A stretch of 64,000 bases of DNA from an uncultured Eubacterium sp. GTDB taxonomy: Bacteria; Bacillota; Clostridia; Lachnospirales; Lachnospiraceae. Location of the stretch: the NCBI GenBank assembly GCA_947642745.1, contig CANRTU010000018.1, forward strand, positions 1 to 64,000. The letters run 5' to 3'. The notes beneath the pieces were generated by a model, which was not told the origin of the DNA, searched no databases, and was given only the letters and a program-made list of their open reading frames with translations. Positions 27,336-37,317 of this stretch are shown piece after piece; the stretch's first letter is position 1; each line of letters begins with the position of its first letter. A program made the position numbers and the translations under genes.

Positions 27336-28368
27336 ACAGCCTCTCCCATTCCTTCTGATCTTTATGATCCTTATAATCCTTATGACCGTTCTGAAGATAC
27401 CGGAACAATTCCTCATAAAACTGGATTCTTACCTGTTCCTGCCCATGAAACGCTTCATGCTTTGCCTCCAGCAGCCACACAAGCCTGGCACTGCGCAGCT
27501 TTGCCGCAAACCTGCAGATTTCATCCGTATTTACCATGTGCTCCCTGCCTGCCGCAAATACAAGCACAGGAATTTTAATCTTACGGATATGTGTCTCATC
27601 TTGTACATATTCTGCCGCCTTTGCCGCCGCAGCCACCCAGGCGCAGGCTGCGCCCGTGGTCTGGTAGTTTCTGTTGTGAAGCCGTTTTTCATAAGCATAC
27701 AGATACCGTGCCCGGGACAGACAGCTGCTGCGCCCAAAATCCGGCCGTTTTACAAATCCATGCTGCCCGGCGGCATACATACGGCCAAGCCCGCACATAC
27801 AGCACACCCTGGCAATCCCCATGGCTGTCCGGTAGGGAACTTTCCCTACCCGCATCTGAATCATCGGGGAAGAAAGCACCGCTTTTTGAAAATCCGCAGG
27901 ATACCGCTCCAGATACAGCGCCCCGATGGCGCCGCCCATGGAATGGGCAAACAGAATCATTTCTTTTTTTATTTCTCTCTGATAAGGTTTCACAATTTTG
28001 TTCAAAAATATGCGCAGGTCCCGGACGTATTCTTCAAAACTTTTCACATAGACTTTTCCCCTGTTTTTCACCTTCCGCTGTGAACTGCCATGTCCCCGGT
28101 GTTCCGGCACAAACACCGAATACCCGGCCTGCAGAAAATAAAAAACCATCTCCTGGTACTTTTCCGCAAATTCGCTGAACCCGTGGGAAATTACTATAAT
28201 TCCCCCGGCCCGCCTGCGCACATAGCTGTAATAAGCAATCTGTGTCCCGCCATATCCCGCAAACGTTCCTCTTTTCAGATACGTTTTCAGATACGGCACC
28301 ACAATCCGCTTCATCTGTAACTCAAAATCCGTCTCCTGCAAATATGCTATTTTAATCTTTTCTTTCAT
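27325..28368 (-). CDS. Alpha/beta hydrolase, monoacylglycerol lipase-like
   Basis: This hydrolase has 347 residues. The start at MKEKIKIAYLQ is preferred because an upstream extension runs into a dispersed repeat. VISHGFSEFAEKY forms the oxyanion segment, and HSMGGAIGALY is the nucleophile elbow with Ser in HSMGG. The acid is probably in FAAGREHMVNTDE and the catalytic His in LEAKHEAFHG. This matches the lysophospholipase/monoacylglycerol lipase family. The C-terminal tail contains a small repeat, KDYKDHKDQK. It is the first gene of a two-gene unit with the MFS transporter. Confidence 0.85.
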   Translation of the reverse strand: MKEKIKIAYLQETDFELQMKRIVVPYLKTYLKRGTFAGYGGTQIAYYSYVRRRAGGIIVISHGFSEFAEKYQEMVFYFLQAGYSVFVPEHRGHGSSQRKVKNRGKVYVKSFEEYVRDLRIFLNKIVKPYQREIKKEMILFAHSMGGAIGALYLERYPADFQKAVLSSPMIQMRVGKVPYRTAMGIARVCCMCGLGRMYAAGQHGFVKRPDFGRSSCLSRARYLYAYEKRLHNRNYQTTGAACAWVAAAAKAAEYVQDETHIRKIKIPVLVFAAGREHMVNTDEICRFAAKLRSARLVWLLEAKHEAFHGQEQVRIQFYEELFRYLQNGHKDYKDHKDQKEWERLYGR

Positions 28369-28385
28369 ATTATAATATCTTTCAT

Positions 28386-28504
28386 TTTTATTATATTTTC
28401 CATTTTCCGGTATTAAAACATCCTCCTTTTGGAAATACGCAGCCTGCGGCGGGCTGACTCTGGCAGCATTTTCTCCTTCGACGCAGTGCGATCCTCCCAT
28501 AGGG
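28386..28504 (-). repeat. Dispersed hairpin element, copy 3
   Basis: On the minus strand it reads GGGAGGATCGCACTGCG, GGAGAAAATGCTGCCAGAG and CAGCCCGCCGCAGGC. It then has a tail, AAAAGGAGGATGTTTTA, in place of the terminator stem of copy 2. It ends 18 bases upstream of the hydrolase start and is a near-tandem partner of copy 4, whose tail is almost identical. Confidence 0.8.
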
Positions 28505-28510
28505 GTTTAC

Positions 28511-28690
28511 TTTTTTATTATATCTTCCATTTTCCGGTATAAAACATCCTCCTTTTGGAAATACGCCGCCTGCGGCGGGCTGACTCCGGCAGCATCTTCC
28601 TCTCCGGCGCTGTGCCCCGCTTCGCCGGGGCAGACCATGCGATCCTGCCCGGGAGGCTTTTATCTTATAAGAGGCTCTTTTCTACAGGAC
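28511..28690 (-). repeat. Dispersed hairpin element, copy 4
   Basis: This is the longest copy. On the minus strand it begins with a hairpin near TCTTATAAGATAAAAGCC and has a GC-rich GTGCCCC/GGGGCAC-type stem-loop. It continues with GAAGATGCTGCCGGAGT and CAGCCCGCCGCAGGCGG. It lies next to copy 3 in the same direction, upstream of the hydrolase-MFS unit. Its front half matches copy 1 closely. Confidence 0.8.
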
Positions 28691-28707
28691 ACACTTTCCT
28701 ATCAGAC

Positions 28708-28749
28708 AAAAAAAGCCCTGCACCCAGATCCGCCGGTCTGGTACAAGGC
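28708..28749 (-). terminator. Terminator downstream of the epimerase gene
   Basis: On the minus strand GCCTTGTACCAGA pairs with TCTGGGTGCAGGGC, allowing G-U pairs and one bulge, and is followed by seven T. It lies about 190 bases past the epimerase stop. The bases between show no gene. Confidence 0.65.
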
Positions 28750-28937
28750 CCTGTATATTTGATTAAAAGATCATAACTGGCTTGTGCTCCCTCTGACACT
28801 GCTGCTGTTCCCGGCACGCTTCGTCACCCGGAGACCCTGCACTGCTATTATAGCACAACCCATTATTTTTTCCAGTCCCAATTTTACCCGGACCGCTGGC
28901 GCACGCAGCGACATCTGTCCGGATTTTCTGGCACGCC

Positions 28938-29600
28938 TTAAAATTCCAGCTGCCGGATTGCCTCCAGCGTCTCCCCGTAAGGACGCTCCCTGCCAAATAG
29001 CAGCGTGGTTCCCAGCACAAATCCACGGATTCCCTTTGGCGCAAATTCCAGTATTTTATCCGCACTGCAGGCGCCGTCCCAGTATATTTCAAAATCCATG
29101 TCTTCTTTTAATGCCAGCAGTTTCGTAATCTTTTTGCCCACATAAGGCAGAAACATCTGGCCGGCATTTCCGGGGTTTACGGACATCACAAGTACTTTTT
29201 TTACAATCCGCAGCATTTCCATGACTGTCTCCACAGAAGTGCCGGGATTGACCGCAATACCCGGTATCATTCCTGCATTAATAATGCTCTGCAGCGTTGT
29301 GGACGGGTGGTATTCCGCTTCCGGATGTATGTATACCGTATCTCCCTGGCGCAGGTTATCCAGAAACAGCCCGATCCGGTTATTGGGATGCTCGATCATC
29401 AGATGCACGTCCAGCGGTCTGGACGAAGCCTTCGCTATATAACGCATGTCATTTAAAGACATGGCAAAATTCGGCACATAGCGTCCGTCCATGATATCTA
29501 TATGGAATGAGTCAATGCCTCCCTCATCCAGTTCCTTTACTTCCCGTTCCAGATGCCCGTAATCGGCGCACATCATGGAAGCTGTCAGTTCAAAATTCAT
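28938..29600 (-). CDS. Ribulose-phosphate 3-epimerase family protein
   Basis: This protein has 220 residues and starts at MNFELTASMM. It has the epimerase TIM-barrel motifs: ASMMCADYGHLEREV, FHIDIMDGRYVPNFAMS with the metal and catalytic residues, LDVHLMIEHP, and MSVNPGNAGQMFLPYVGKKI. It interconverts ketose phosphates at C3. WDGACSADKI, where standard ribulose-phosphate epimerases have VDGG, suggests a relative such as the allulose-6-phosphate enzyme. It lies just outside the downstream end of the glycan locus and may be unrelated to it. Confidence 0.85.
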   Translation of the reverse strand: MNFELTASMMCADYGHLEREVKELDEGGIDSFHIDIMDGRYVPNFAMSLNDMRYIAKASSRPLDVHLMIEHPNNRIGLFLDNLRQGDTVYIHPEAEYHPSTTLQSIINAGMIPGIAVNPGTSVETVMEMLRIVKKVLVMSVNPGNAGQMFLPYVGKKITKLLALKEDMDFEIYWDGACSADKILEFAPKGIRGFVLGTTLLFGRERPYGETLEAIRQLEF

Positions 29601-29752
29601 GTCTGTTTCCTCCGTTTTTATTGTAAGAGCTGTTACCCCGCACAGAGACACGGCGCAGGAAAATAAAATGTTTTGAGGCGGATACGGTTATTTATTTTTT
29701 GTTCCGCATACTGCTGATGCTTTTTCTGATTCCGTCAGCTTCCGGATATTCA

Positions 29753-31990
29753 TCATATTATATCTGTAATTTTTGTTCTCCGGTTAAAAAAAGGATCCTC
29801 CACTACCAGATCCAGAAAATCCCTGTCAGAAATCCTGATGTGATGAATCAGATCCAGGAGCAGATCGTCCATGTCCCTGTGGATTTCCAGCCATTCCTCC
29901 CGGGGACACAGCCCCAGATACGTCCTGAAATAGTCCAGAATTCCTTCCTGTGCCCGTCTGAAACAGCGGATGTCTTTCAGGCTCCTGGTCTCTTTATCAT
30001 ATACCGGCCTTCCCTGCCCGTCAAACTGGCGCAGCGACGGATGGGGTGCGGTGAGCAGCGTTTCCAGAATGTAATAGTTTTCATAAATAGCTCCCGTATC
30101 CACGCCGTCTTCCTTTCCGGGATAAAAAGACCGGATATCCAGTCCCTTTTCCTTCATGTATCCAGCCTCCAGCTGCAGGAAATAAAATCCAGTGAGCGGG
30201 TATCCCGCCAGCCTCTGTATATACATCTGGCACGTGCCTTTCGCCACAAAATCAAAAAAGGCGGTTTCCCCTTCCTGTACCGGAAGCCCGTCTATGTATT
30301 TTTTATAATTCAGGCCCAGTCCGCACGCCTGTCCCAGAATGGCTTTCTGGTATTTTAACAGCCCCGTTTCCCGCACAGACACATCTTCCGGATCCAGATC
30401 CCCGGCGCAGATTCCGAAACGCTCTTCCAGATTCTGTTCCGGACTGCCGCTGTATTTCATTTCATCCACATACCGGATATCCGCCTCATCCCGTACCCCG
30501 GCACGGACTGCCGCCTTCCTGGACGTAAGGAAATAAACGCTCCTGTCTTTCTGTCCATAACCTTCCAGCAGGCAGGCATACAGTCTGCGGATCAGATACC
30601 CGTCCCTGGCGCAGAACCAGACATTGGGAATCCGGCGCCTGCGGACCTGCCGGTACAGCCAGCATACAAAATCACAGATAACCGGCGCGCACAGCAGGTA
30701 TCCGATGTCATAGGCGTCCACAGGCCCCAGCCGCCAGTCCCCGTCCTCCGGACAGAAAGGACTGTGAAACATTCCGGCGATAAACATTCCGGCCCTTAAC
30801 CGGACGGAAAGACTGTCCCCATCCACGCATCCGGAAAGTCCCAGATGTCCGGCTGCTTCCGAAAGCTCCATGGCACTGTATAACCGGACGGTTTCCAGTC
30901 CGTGTTTCCCGGCATGCTCCACATCCGCCAGCAGATCGTCCCCGATATGAAGACAGCGCCTGCCCGGAACAAGTTTTTTTAAAACCGCAAACAGCTCCCC
31001 TGTCTTTCCTGTCCCGTATTCACAGGAAGCCAGCAGGTCCGTGTATCCGGTAATTCCCAGCCCCGGCAGAATCTTCTCCAGCTGCGCCCTGCGGTAATAC
31101 GTGTCTGAAACAATGTAAACCGGCTTTCCTCCCGCAGCCGCTTCGGTAAACAGGGCGCATACCTCGTCCCTTGGCACCAGAAACCGGACGTCCGTCTCCC
31201 ATTCCAGGCACGCCAGCTGTTCCGCCGTGATGTGTGCCCCCGGGGAATCCGTTTTCTTCCCTTCTTCCGCCGCCGGATCTGCCGGCCGGTCTTCTTCATG
31301 CCCCAGCCGCCCCGCCGCAGCGCCAGGCGTACCACAGTCCGTTTCCCCGCAGGAATACGCCTGACCGGGGCAGCGGACAACTTCCGCCCTTTCCAGCAGA
31401 TCCCGGTAAATTTCCACAAGCGCCGGCGCCCGGTCCCCGGAAAGGCGCTTTTCACTTTCCAGCCGCTTCACGCAAAAATCCCTGATAAATATTCCTTTTT
31501 CCCGCAGCCTTTGTTCCACATGCCGGAAAATATCAGTCACATCCACAGTCTGGCGCATCAGGAGCGTATCAAACAGGTCAAAACTAATTACATCTGCCTC
31601 CCGGATTTTTTCCCGGACTGTTTCCCTGCTCACGCCGGGCAGCCCCGAAAGGTTATAAACCACAGGGGCCGCCTGCAGCAGGTCCCTTCCCCGGATATCC
31701 AGAAGCCGGATACCCAGACTCCCGCACCTGCCGCCGATCCGCTTTGCGATAGCACGGCATGATCCGGGCCTTGCGACAACGACAATCAGTTCCACACCCA
31801 GTTCCACCGTCCGTTCGAAAGAAAGCACCGGCATACCGTACACCAGACCTTCTTCCCTGAAACCGTCCAGCAGGCCCACAATATCCAGATATGTCCCCAG
31901 CCGTTCCAGCGCCTTTTTCGTCTCCACGCCCAGCCCGTAAAGCGCCGCTTTTTTATTTTTATATTCCGCAAACAGCTCCCTGCTATCCAT
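29753..31990 (-). CDS. HAD-like hydrolase with N-terminal Rossmann-like module
   Basis: This protein has 745 residues and starts at MDSRELFAEYK behind GGAGGCGGGACGGATC. It overlaps the preceding glycosyltransferase gene by 8 bases. Residues 8-110 form a Rossmann-like module (KKAALYGLGVETKKAL, IVGLLDG). A HAD domain follows, with SFDLFDTLLMR as motif I, YIVSDTYY as motif II and HIGDDLLADVEHA as motif IV. A low-complexity, GC-rich insert near 230-270 separates parts of the cap. The last 350 residues are unlike known domains. Similar proteins occur in surface-polysaccharide loci. It is the last gene of the locus. Confidence 0.7.
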   Translation of the reverse strand: MDSRELFAEYKNKKAALYGLGVETKKALERLGTYLDIVGLLDGFREEGLVYGMPVLSFERTVELGVELIVVVARPGSCRAIAKRIGGRCGSLGIRLLDIRGRDLLQAAPVVYNLSGLPGVSRETVREKIREADVISFDLFDTLLMRQTVDVTDIFRHVEQRLREKGIFIRDFCVKRLESEKRLSGDRAPALVEIYRDLLERAEVVRCPGQAYSCGETDCGTPGAAAGRLGHEEDRPADPAAEEGKKTDSPGAHITAEQLACLEWETDVRFLVPRDEVCALFTEAAAGGKPVYIVSDTYYRRAQLEKILPGLGITGYTDLLASCEYGTGKTGELFAVLKKLVPGRRCLHIGDDLLADVEHAGKHGLETVRLYSAMELSEAAGHLGLSGCVDGDSLSVRLRAGMFIAGMFHSPFCPEDGDWRLGPVDAYDIGYLLCAPVICDFVCWLYRQVRRRRIPNVWFCARDGYLIRRLYACLLEGYGQKDRSVYFLTSRKAAVRAGVRDEADIRYVDEMKYSGSPEQNLEERFGICAGDLDPEDVSVRETGLLKYQKAILGQACGLGLNYKKYIDGLPVQEGETAFFDFVAKGTCQMYIQRLAGYPLTGFYFLQLEAGYMKEKGLDIRSFYPGKEDGVDTGAIYENYYILETLLTAPHPSLRQFDGQGRPVYDKETRSLKDIRCFRRAQEGILDYFRTYLGLCPREEWLEIHRDMDDLLLDLIHHIRISDRDFLDLVVEDPFFNRRTKITDII

Positions 31991-33488
31991 GATCCGTCCC
32001 GCCTCCCGTCTTTTGGACAAAACCGCTGTCACTGCCGTCCGCCGTCTGCATTTTCAGGCACATTTCCCGTACCAGTCCCAGCAGCCGCTTTTCAAACACC
32101 GGCATGGAAAAATGTTTTTCATACAGGCGTCTGGCCCGTTTTCCAATGTCCTCCAATTGTGTTTTATGTTCCACACACCAGAGCATCCTGGCCGCAAGCG
32201 CATTATCATCACCGGACGGGACCACGAATCCGTCCGTACCGTCCTGTATGTACGCCGCCGTTCCTGTCACATCCGACACGATGCAGGCCACCCCGTGCAT
32301 CATCGCCTCGGCCGCCACCGTTGGCATGGCGTCCTGCCTGGAAGGACAGACGAGCACGTCCGCAGTTTCCAGCAGACGGTGAATTGTCTTCCGGTCCACC
32401 GTTCCGGTAAAAACGACTTCCTCCATGCCGGCGCATTCTCTGTGCACCTGTTCCCCGAACAGCGTGCCATCATGTCCCACCAGAAAACATTCGCAGCCGT
32501 GCCTGACATGTTCCGGCAGTTTCCGGAACGCTTTCACCAGAATATCCTGTCCTTTAATATCCTCCAGAAACCCGATCGTCACAAACCGGGTCTTTGCAGG
32601 ATCTTTAAGTTCCCTGTTTTCCGTCCGTTCGTCCGACACTCCGTAGAGCAGCTCCCCACAGTCCAGCCACGGGAGAAATTCCCGGATGGCCGCTGCCGGA
32701 ACCGGTCCCACGGACACCGCCTTTAAATTCCGCCCACTGATCCCGCGAAAGATCCCAGGCTCCGCCCCGTCATAAAAAAACCGGGCATCGTGGAGCCACC
32801 ATATGACCGGTATCCCCGTATCCCGCTCTGACAGAAACACATGGAAATTCAGGGTATTGCATATAATGACAGAAAAGCCGCTGATCCACTCCGTTTCCGC
32901 CATTACCGCCAGCTGCAGATTCTCATCTATGACTACCGGAATGTTCCGCTCCTCCAGCGCTGTTTTCAGAACTCCGTCCGTCATGGACGCATACACCACG
33001 TCATATCCGTGGTCCTTTAACACCAGAGCCCCATGAAAAAGCGCAATAGAAGGCCCGCCCAGTGTCAGATCCTGGGAGAGCAGCAGCACTTTTACACGCT
33101 CCTGTGGCAGTAAACCCGCCTCCGGTTTTATCATCTCCAGGGCCCCCGGCCCATACCACACCGGACGGACCATGTCCTCAGCTGAAAAAAAACGCCGCAG
33201 GCCATAGAAATGGCAGATCCTGTCCCCGCTGACGCCCAGGTCAAGCAGCTGCTCCCGCATCGGGGCCACATAAAAACTCAGGATCACAACGACGTCAAAC
33301 GGCAGACGCACCCCTTCTTCCGGCGGCAGGACCCTGCGGCCGTCCAGTCTGCGATGCTGTTTCTGCGGGGAATTGTCCAGCAGCGCCAGAACAGTTTTCC
33401 CAGTAAACCACTTTTTGTAGCGTTCGTAATAATCGCCGGTGCCGAAGATAAGGAATTTTATGTTTTCTGGTTTTGTTTTTTTATTCAT
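31983..33488 (-). CDS. Glycosyltransferase family 4 with N-terminal Rossmann-like module
   Basis: This protein has 501 residues and starts at MNKKTKPENIKFLIF behind GGGAG. Residues 8-100 form a Rossmann-like module (FLIFGTGDYYERY, VLALLDNSP). The GT-B fold follows, with LLLSQDLTLGGPSIALFHGA at the acceptor side (SQDLTLGGPS). The donor half has FVTIGFLEDIKGQDILVKAF and VCPSRQDAMPTVAAEAM, a GT4 signature in which the usual E-x7-E is represented by QDAMPTVAAE. It transfers a sugar from a nucleotide donor during glycan assembly. Base composition is GC-rich compared with the middle of the locus. Confidence 0.85.
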   Translation of the reverse strand: MNKKTKPENIKFLIFGTGDYYERYKKWFTGKTVLALLDNSPQKQHRRLDGRRVLPPEEGVRLPFDVVVILSFYVAPMREQLLDLGVSGDRICHFYGLRRFFSAEDMVRPVWYGPGALEMIKPEAGLLPQERVKVLLLSQDLTLGGPSIALFHGALVLKDHGYDVVYASMTDGVLKTALEERNIPVVIDENLQLAVMAETEWISGFSVIICNTLNFHVFLSERDTGIPVIWWLHDARFFYDGAEPGIFRGISGRNLKAVSVGPVPAAAIREFLPWLDCGELLYGVSDERTENRELKDPAKTRFVTIGFLEDIKGQDILVKAFRKLPEHVRHGCECFLVGHDGTLFGEQVHRECAGMEEVVFTGTVDRKTIHRLLETADVLVCPSRQDAMPTVAAEAMMHGVACIVSDVTGTAAYIQDGTDGFVVPSGDDNALAARMLWCVEHKTQLEDIGKRARRLYEKHFSMPVFEKRLLGLVREMCLKMQTADGSDSGFVQKTGGGTDHG

Positions 33489-33599
33489 GCACGTTTGCTC
33501 CCGTATCATGCCGCCTGTATACGTTATCATAAAATACGGCTTCCCGCAGACTCTGTTTCTGGCCTCTGGCATAGAAAACAACGGATTTATAACGGTTTC

Positions 33600-34847
33600 T
33601 TACTTTTCCAGCGGCTTTATATAATGAAAGAATCCCAGACGCCCCAGCTTATTTTCTATTTCCGGATAAAACCTTGCCGCTGTTGCGATCACCACAATAC
33701 TGTCCGTCCGGTATTTCATGTATGCTTCCATCCGCCTGACCCGGTTTCCGGAAATACTGCCCGGATTTCCGTCCAGAGAGGAAACCGCTATTCCGTCAAT
33801 GCCAATATCATACCGGTCCAGTATGCTAATAACATCCCTTGCTATCTTACCTGCCCCATATACAACAATATGTCTGCTTTCCCTGAGGCAACGGATCTGT
33901 TCTCTGGTCAGGTTCCGCACTTCACCTGCTCCCGATGCGATTTTTGTATACAGACTATAGAGTTTTGCATATTTATTTTCCCGGAATTTATTTTTCAACA
34001 GATTGATATCGTCTTTTCTTGCATACTGGTAACAGGCATTTTCAAACCACCAGTACACATGTGCGATATATGTTTCTACAGCTTCCGCCAGTTCCGTCTC
34101 CAGACCGGCTTCCATATAAATACGGACAATGTGGCAAAATACCTGAAAATAGTCCGTAACGTTCTTACCGCTGAGTGCGCCTGTCATTGTAGAACTGCCC
34201 CTAACACGATAGGTATACAGTCTGTCCGGAATACAGTACACATAATCCGCCCGTACCATACATTCCAGATAATGAACCAGATCCTCATATATGATTCCGT
34301 CAATAAAGCGGATCTGTTCCCTGATTAAAAATTCACGCAGATAGAGTCTGGACCAGGGACTGTTTATGACACAGTTTTTATTTACTGCTTCCGTAAAAAA
34401 CATTCCTGCTTTATAGATTCCGCTCTCTGTAAAAAACCGGTGCTTATCTGCCCCATTCCAGAGTTCATCCTGTTCCGTATAGTCAAAACAGACCATATCC
34501 ACCTGCTGCGTCTGATTCCCGCACTCCATTCCGGCTACCGTTATCTCCAGCAATTTTTTATCTATGTAATCGTCCGCATCCACAAACAGCACGTATGTTC
34601 CAGAGGCTTTTTCCAGTCCCACATTTCTGGCATGGGACTGTCCCCGGTTTACTGTTTCCCGGTAAATAACGATTCTCTCATCCCTTCGGGCAAACGCTTC
34701 CAGAATATCCAAAGAACGGTCCGCCGACCCATCATCTACACATATAATTTCCATATTCTGATACGTCTGGCCAGTCACACTCCTAAGACATTGCTCCAGA
34801 TATTCCTGTACGTTATAAACCGGTATAATTACAGACACTTTTTCCAT
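33600..34847 (-). CDS. Glycosyltransferase family 2 with C-terminal Rossmann-like module
   Basis: This protein has 415 residues. The N-terminal GT-A domain has VSVIIPVYNVQEYLEQCL, ICVDDGSADRSLDILE and the DXD-type FVDADDYID, as in capsule and teichoic glycosyltransferases. The middle part, with RFIDGIIYEDLVHYLE, matches the family. Residues from about 325 form a Rossmann-like module (HIVVYGAGKIARDVISIL, then DSIVVIATAARFYPEI). It probably adds a sugar to the growing glycan at the cytoplasmic face of the membrane. It is 21 bases downstream of another GT2 gene of similar architecture. Confidence 0.85.
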   Translation of the reverse strand: MEKVSVIIPVYNVQEYLEQCLRSVTGQTYQNMEIICVDDGSADRSLDILEAFARRDERIVIYRETVNRGQSHARNVGLEKASGTYVLFVDADDYIDKKLLEITVAGMECGNQTQQVDMVCFDYTEQDELWNGADKHRFFTESGIYKAGMFFTEAVNKNCVINSPWSRLYLREFLIREQIRFIDGIIYEDLVHYLECMVRADYVYCIPDRLYTYRVRGSSTMTGALSGKNVTDYFQVFCHIVRIYMEAGLETELAEAVETYIAHVYWWFENACYQYARKDDINLLKNKFRENKYAKLYSLYTKIASGAGEVRNLTREQIRCLRESRHIVVYGAGKIARDVISILDRYDIGIDGIAVSSLDGNPGSISGNRVRRMEAYMKYRTDSIVVIATAARFYPEIENKLGRLGFFHYIKPLEK

Positions 34848-34868
34848 TTTTTCATTCCCTGCCGTTCA

Positions 34869-36065
34869 TCATTCTGGCTGAACATTCTCTTTCATCTCCA
34901 GACAGTCTGTTACCAGATCTTCAAAAGAAATAATTTTTACCGCATTATGGCGTCCCAGACGCCGCTTTATATGATCAAAATCATGTACCGCAGTGACAAT
35001 CACCGCATCTGTCCCGGGCAGTTTCCAGTCTGGATCATATACCGGAAATTCAGAACAGACTGCTTTTTGTTTCTGATCAATCAGATACCGGATATGGATC
35101 CCCGTATTTTTCAGTTCGTCCTTCAGGCGTTCTCCCAGATATCCCATGCCATATATGGCAATGCTGGCAATACCTTTCTGCCGCAGGCATCTTTCCAGTG
35201 ATTTTCCCTGCTGCTTTGCCATCATCCACCTGTCCATCAGCAGAAACATACGCAAATGCTTCGCTGACAAGTCCTGGTATACACCGCACCGGATCCTCCA
35301 CTGTTCCTCTGCCTGATCCGTAACCGCAGATTCACGCATTTCTGTTTCCGCTTCCCTGATAACGCAGTTCATCTCCCGTGCCAGCAGCCCTGCGTTTTTC
35401 ATATCCGAGCTCTGTCCTGTCAGATCATATTCCGCAATGACAAACGGCAGCGGCCTGCAGGGAGCCTGATGGTTTACGGAATAAAGCAGCCAGTCATAAT
35501 CTGCGCACAGCCTGAATTTTTCCCTGAAATAATGATTCCTGAGCCAGTACGCCGGCGCAAAGATCCCCTGGTGACAGGGCATATTTCCTTTCCTGATCCA
35601 CTCCCCCAGATCTTCCCCGCAGTCTGAATAATCATGGATTCTGCCTGCGTCCGGACGCAGCGGATCCGTCATTTTTACACCGCCGCAATAGATCGCCCTG
35701 TCCGCAGCCCCATGTTCTGCGATATGTGCCGCTGTCTGTTCCACCACCCTGTTGTGATACAGCCTGTCTCCCGCATTCAGAAAATAAATATAATCACCGG
35801 ACGCCTGTGCTACTGCCCGGTTCATGGCATTATAAATGCCAGAATCCTTCCCGCTGAAAATATGCAGAAACGGACAGCCGCTATAGGATCGCAGCGCTTC
35901 CACTGTACCGTCTGTGGACTGCCCGTCCATGACCAGATATTCGATGTCCGGAAAAGTCTGGTTAAGTACGCTTTCCACTGTCTGTCTGATACAGTCCCCC
36001 GCATTGCGGCAGACTGTCACAATTGTTATTTTCAGATCCTTCCTGTCGTAATCAGGTTTATTCAT
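34869..36065 (-). CDS. Glycosyltransferase family 2 with C-terminal Rossmann-like module
   Basis: This protein has 398 residues and starts at MNKPDYDRKDLKITIV behind AGGAGGGAAT. The GT-A domain has TIVTVCRNAGDCIRQTVES, YLVMDGQSTDGTVEAL and YFLNAGDRLY, the NAGD variant of the metal-binding motif found in GT2 enzymes like those making fucosyl or galactosyl linkages. Residues from about 295 form a Rossmann-like module (SIAIYGMGYLGERLKDEL, YLIDQKQK, DAVIVTAVHDFDHI). Donor and acceptor are unknown. Confidence 0.85.
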   Translation of the reverse strand: MNKPDYDRKDLKITIVTVCRNAGDCIRQTVESVLNQTFPDIEYLVMDGQSTDGTVEALRSYSGCPFLHIFSGKDSGIYNAMNRAVAQASGDYIYFLNAGDRLYHNRVVEQTAAHIAEHGAADRAIYCGGVKMTDPLRPDAGRIHDYSDCGEDLGEWIRKGNMPCHQGIFAPAYWLRNHYFREKFRLCADYDWLLYSVNHQAPCRPLPFVIAEYDLTGQSSDMKNAGLLAREMNCVIREAETEMRESAVTDQAEEQWRIRCGVYQDLSAKHLRMFLLMDRWMMAKQQGKSLERCLRQKGIASIAIYGMGYLGERLKDELKNTGIHIRYLIDQKQKAVCSEFPVYDPDWKLPGTDAVIVTAVHDFDHIKRRLGRHNAVKIISFEDLVTDCLEMKENVQPE

Positions 36066-36088
36066 ATTCCCTCCTGCGCCAGTATCTG

Positions 36089-37289
36089 TCATGTGTCGTC
36101 CGCATGACTCTGAAGTCCGATATCATAAGGCAGCTCCATATAATCCGGGTATTCATACCCCAGCAGCACATCTGCTCTGGCCGGTGCCAGAAATAATCTG
36201 TTTTCAAACTTTACTTTCTTAAATGGCAGAATGGCTTCTGTGGGAATCCATCTGTCCGCATGTTTCAGTCCCGGATATCCGCCCCAGTTATCCAGCCCCG
36301 GAAACAGGTTTGTGGTCTGTTCCCTGCTCACAGCAGCGTTATTTTGTATTTCTTTTTGCAGAAATGCCACCTGAGCCCTTCTGTTTTTTATCAGCGCCCT
36401 TTTTTCTGCCATCCTGGCCAGATAACTCATATGGTCCGCAATCGGATAATCGTCTTTATAAAAATCATACACCCAGAGATCCATGATCTTACAGGCTCCC
36501 CCGGCAGTCTGTTTATATATTTTAGTCATGTCTGCGCATACATCTACCAGATAACGGTCAGGATCAGCCTCCAGCGCCTGCCGCACCTTATTTTCGGCGC
36601 CTGCGGTATCGCTGCATGCCCCATCATGGCATGTCATGATACATGCTTTGGAGACAAACTGCATCAGCCTGTCATAATCATCCCGCAGTATCCCAAAATC
36701 CAGATCATCATCCCAGGGCACAAATCCCTGATGCCTGACCGCCCCGATCAGACTGCCAAAATTCAGAAAAGGCCTGATGTGAATTTCCTCTGTAAATTCA
36801 AAAAACTCCGCCGCCAGATCCACCAGCAGCATCTGATACTCCCTCAGCCTGCCCCTGGCAGGTTTTAAAGCGGTAACTTCCGTGTGCTTTTTTAAATACG
36901 CAAGCTGTCTTCTGGTCCTCTCCAGCTGGAATTTATAACACTCCGCAAGCAGTCTGTTTCGTTCTACCCGGTCCGAAAGCCGCTCCATAAACCAGGCGGC
37001 GCCATGCCGCAACAGCCCGCTGCTTTTTAGAACATTAAAATCAAAATAGTCAGCCACTCCCGCATCATCCAGCTGGCTGCATATCTCCTGTATGTAATTG
37101 TTTCCCGCACAGATAATGACCGTATACTGCCCATGGATCCGGGTAAGCCCCTGAAAAGATATAATTTTCAGACCGGCCTTTTCACCGGTATTGCCATCTG
37201 TAACCACAAAAACAGTGGACATTATTTCCGCCAAAACAGGATAAGGCCTCATCTCCGGTAATGCCTGCGCCGAATAGGATTAGTTTCAT
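36089..37289 (-). pseudogene. LicD-family phosphotransferase with Rossmann-like module, frameshifted
   Basis: The true N-terminus appears to be MKLILFGAGITGDEALSCFG, starting at 37289 behind GGGGGAAAACAA. The frame is lost at a T5 run near 37203. Removing one T joins it to VVTDGNTGEKAGLKIISFQ and the rest. The body is LicD: NFGSLIGAVRHQGFVPWDDD with the metal-binding DDDLDFGI. LicD enzymes attach phosphocholine or other phospho-substituents to teichoic acids and glycans. A shorter product from an internal ATG at 37252 could still contain the whole LicD domain. The break may be a sequencing error. Confidence 0.75.
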
Positions 37290-37317
37290 TTGTTTTCCCC
37301 CATTCCGCATTTGTTGT

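Noticed and set aside
27340-27400. KDYKDHKDQK-encoding repeat at the hydrolase C-terminus as a regulatory repeat
   Set aside because: It is a short in-frame 9-base repeat of about three units in a polar tail. No slippage-prone length or function is evident.
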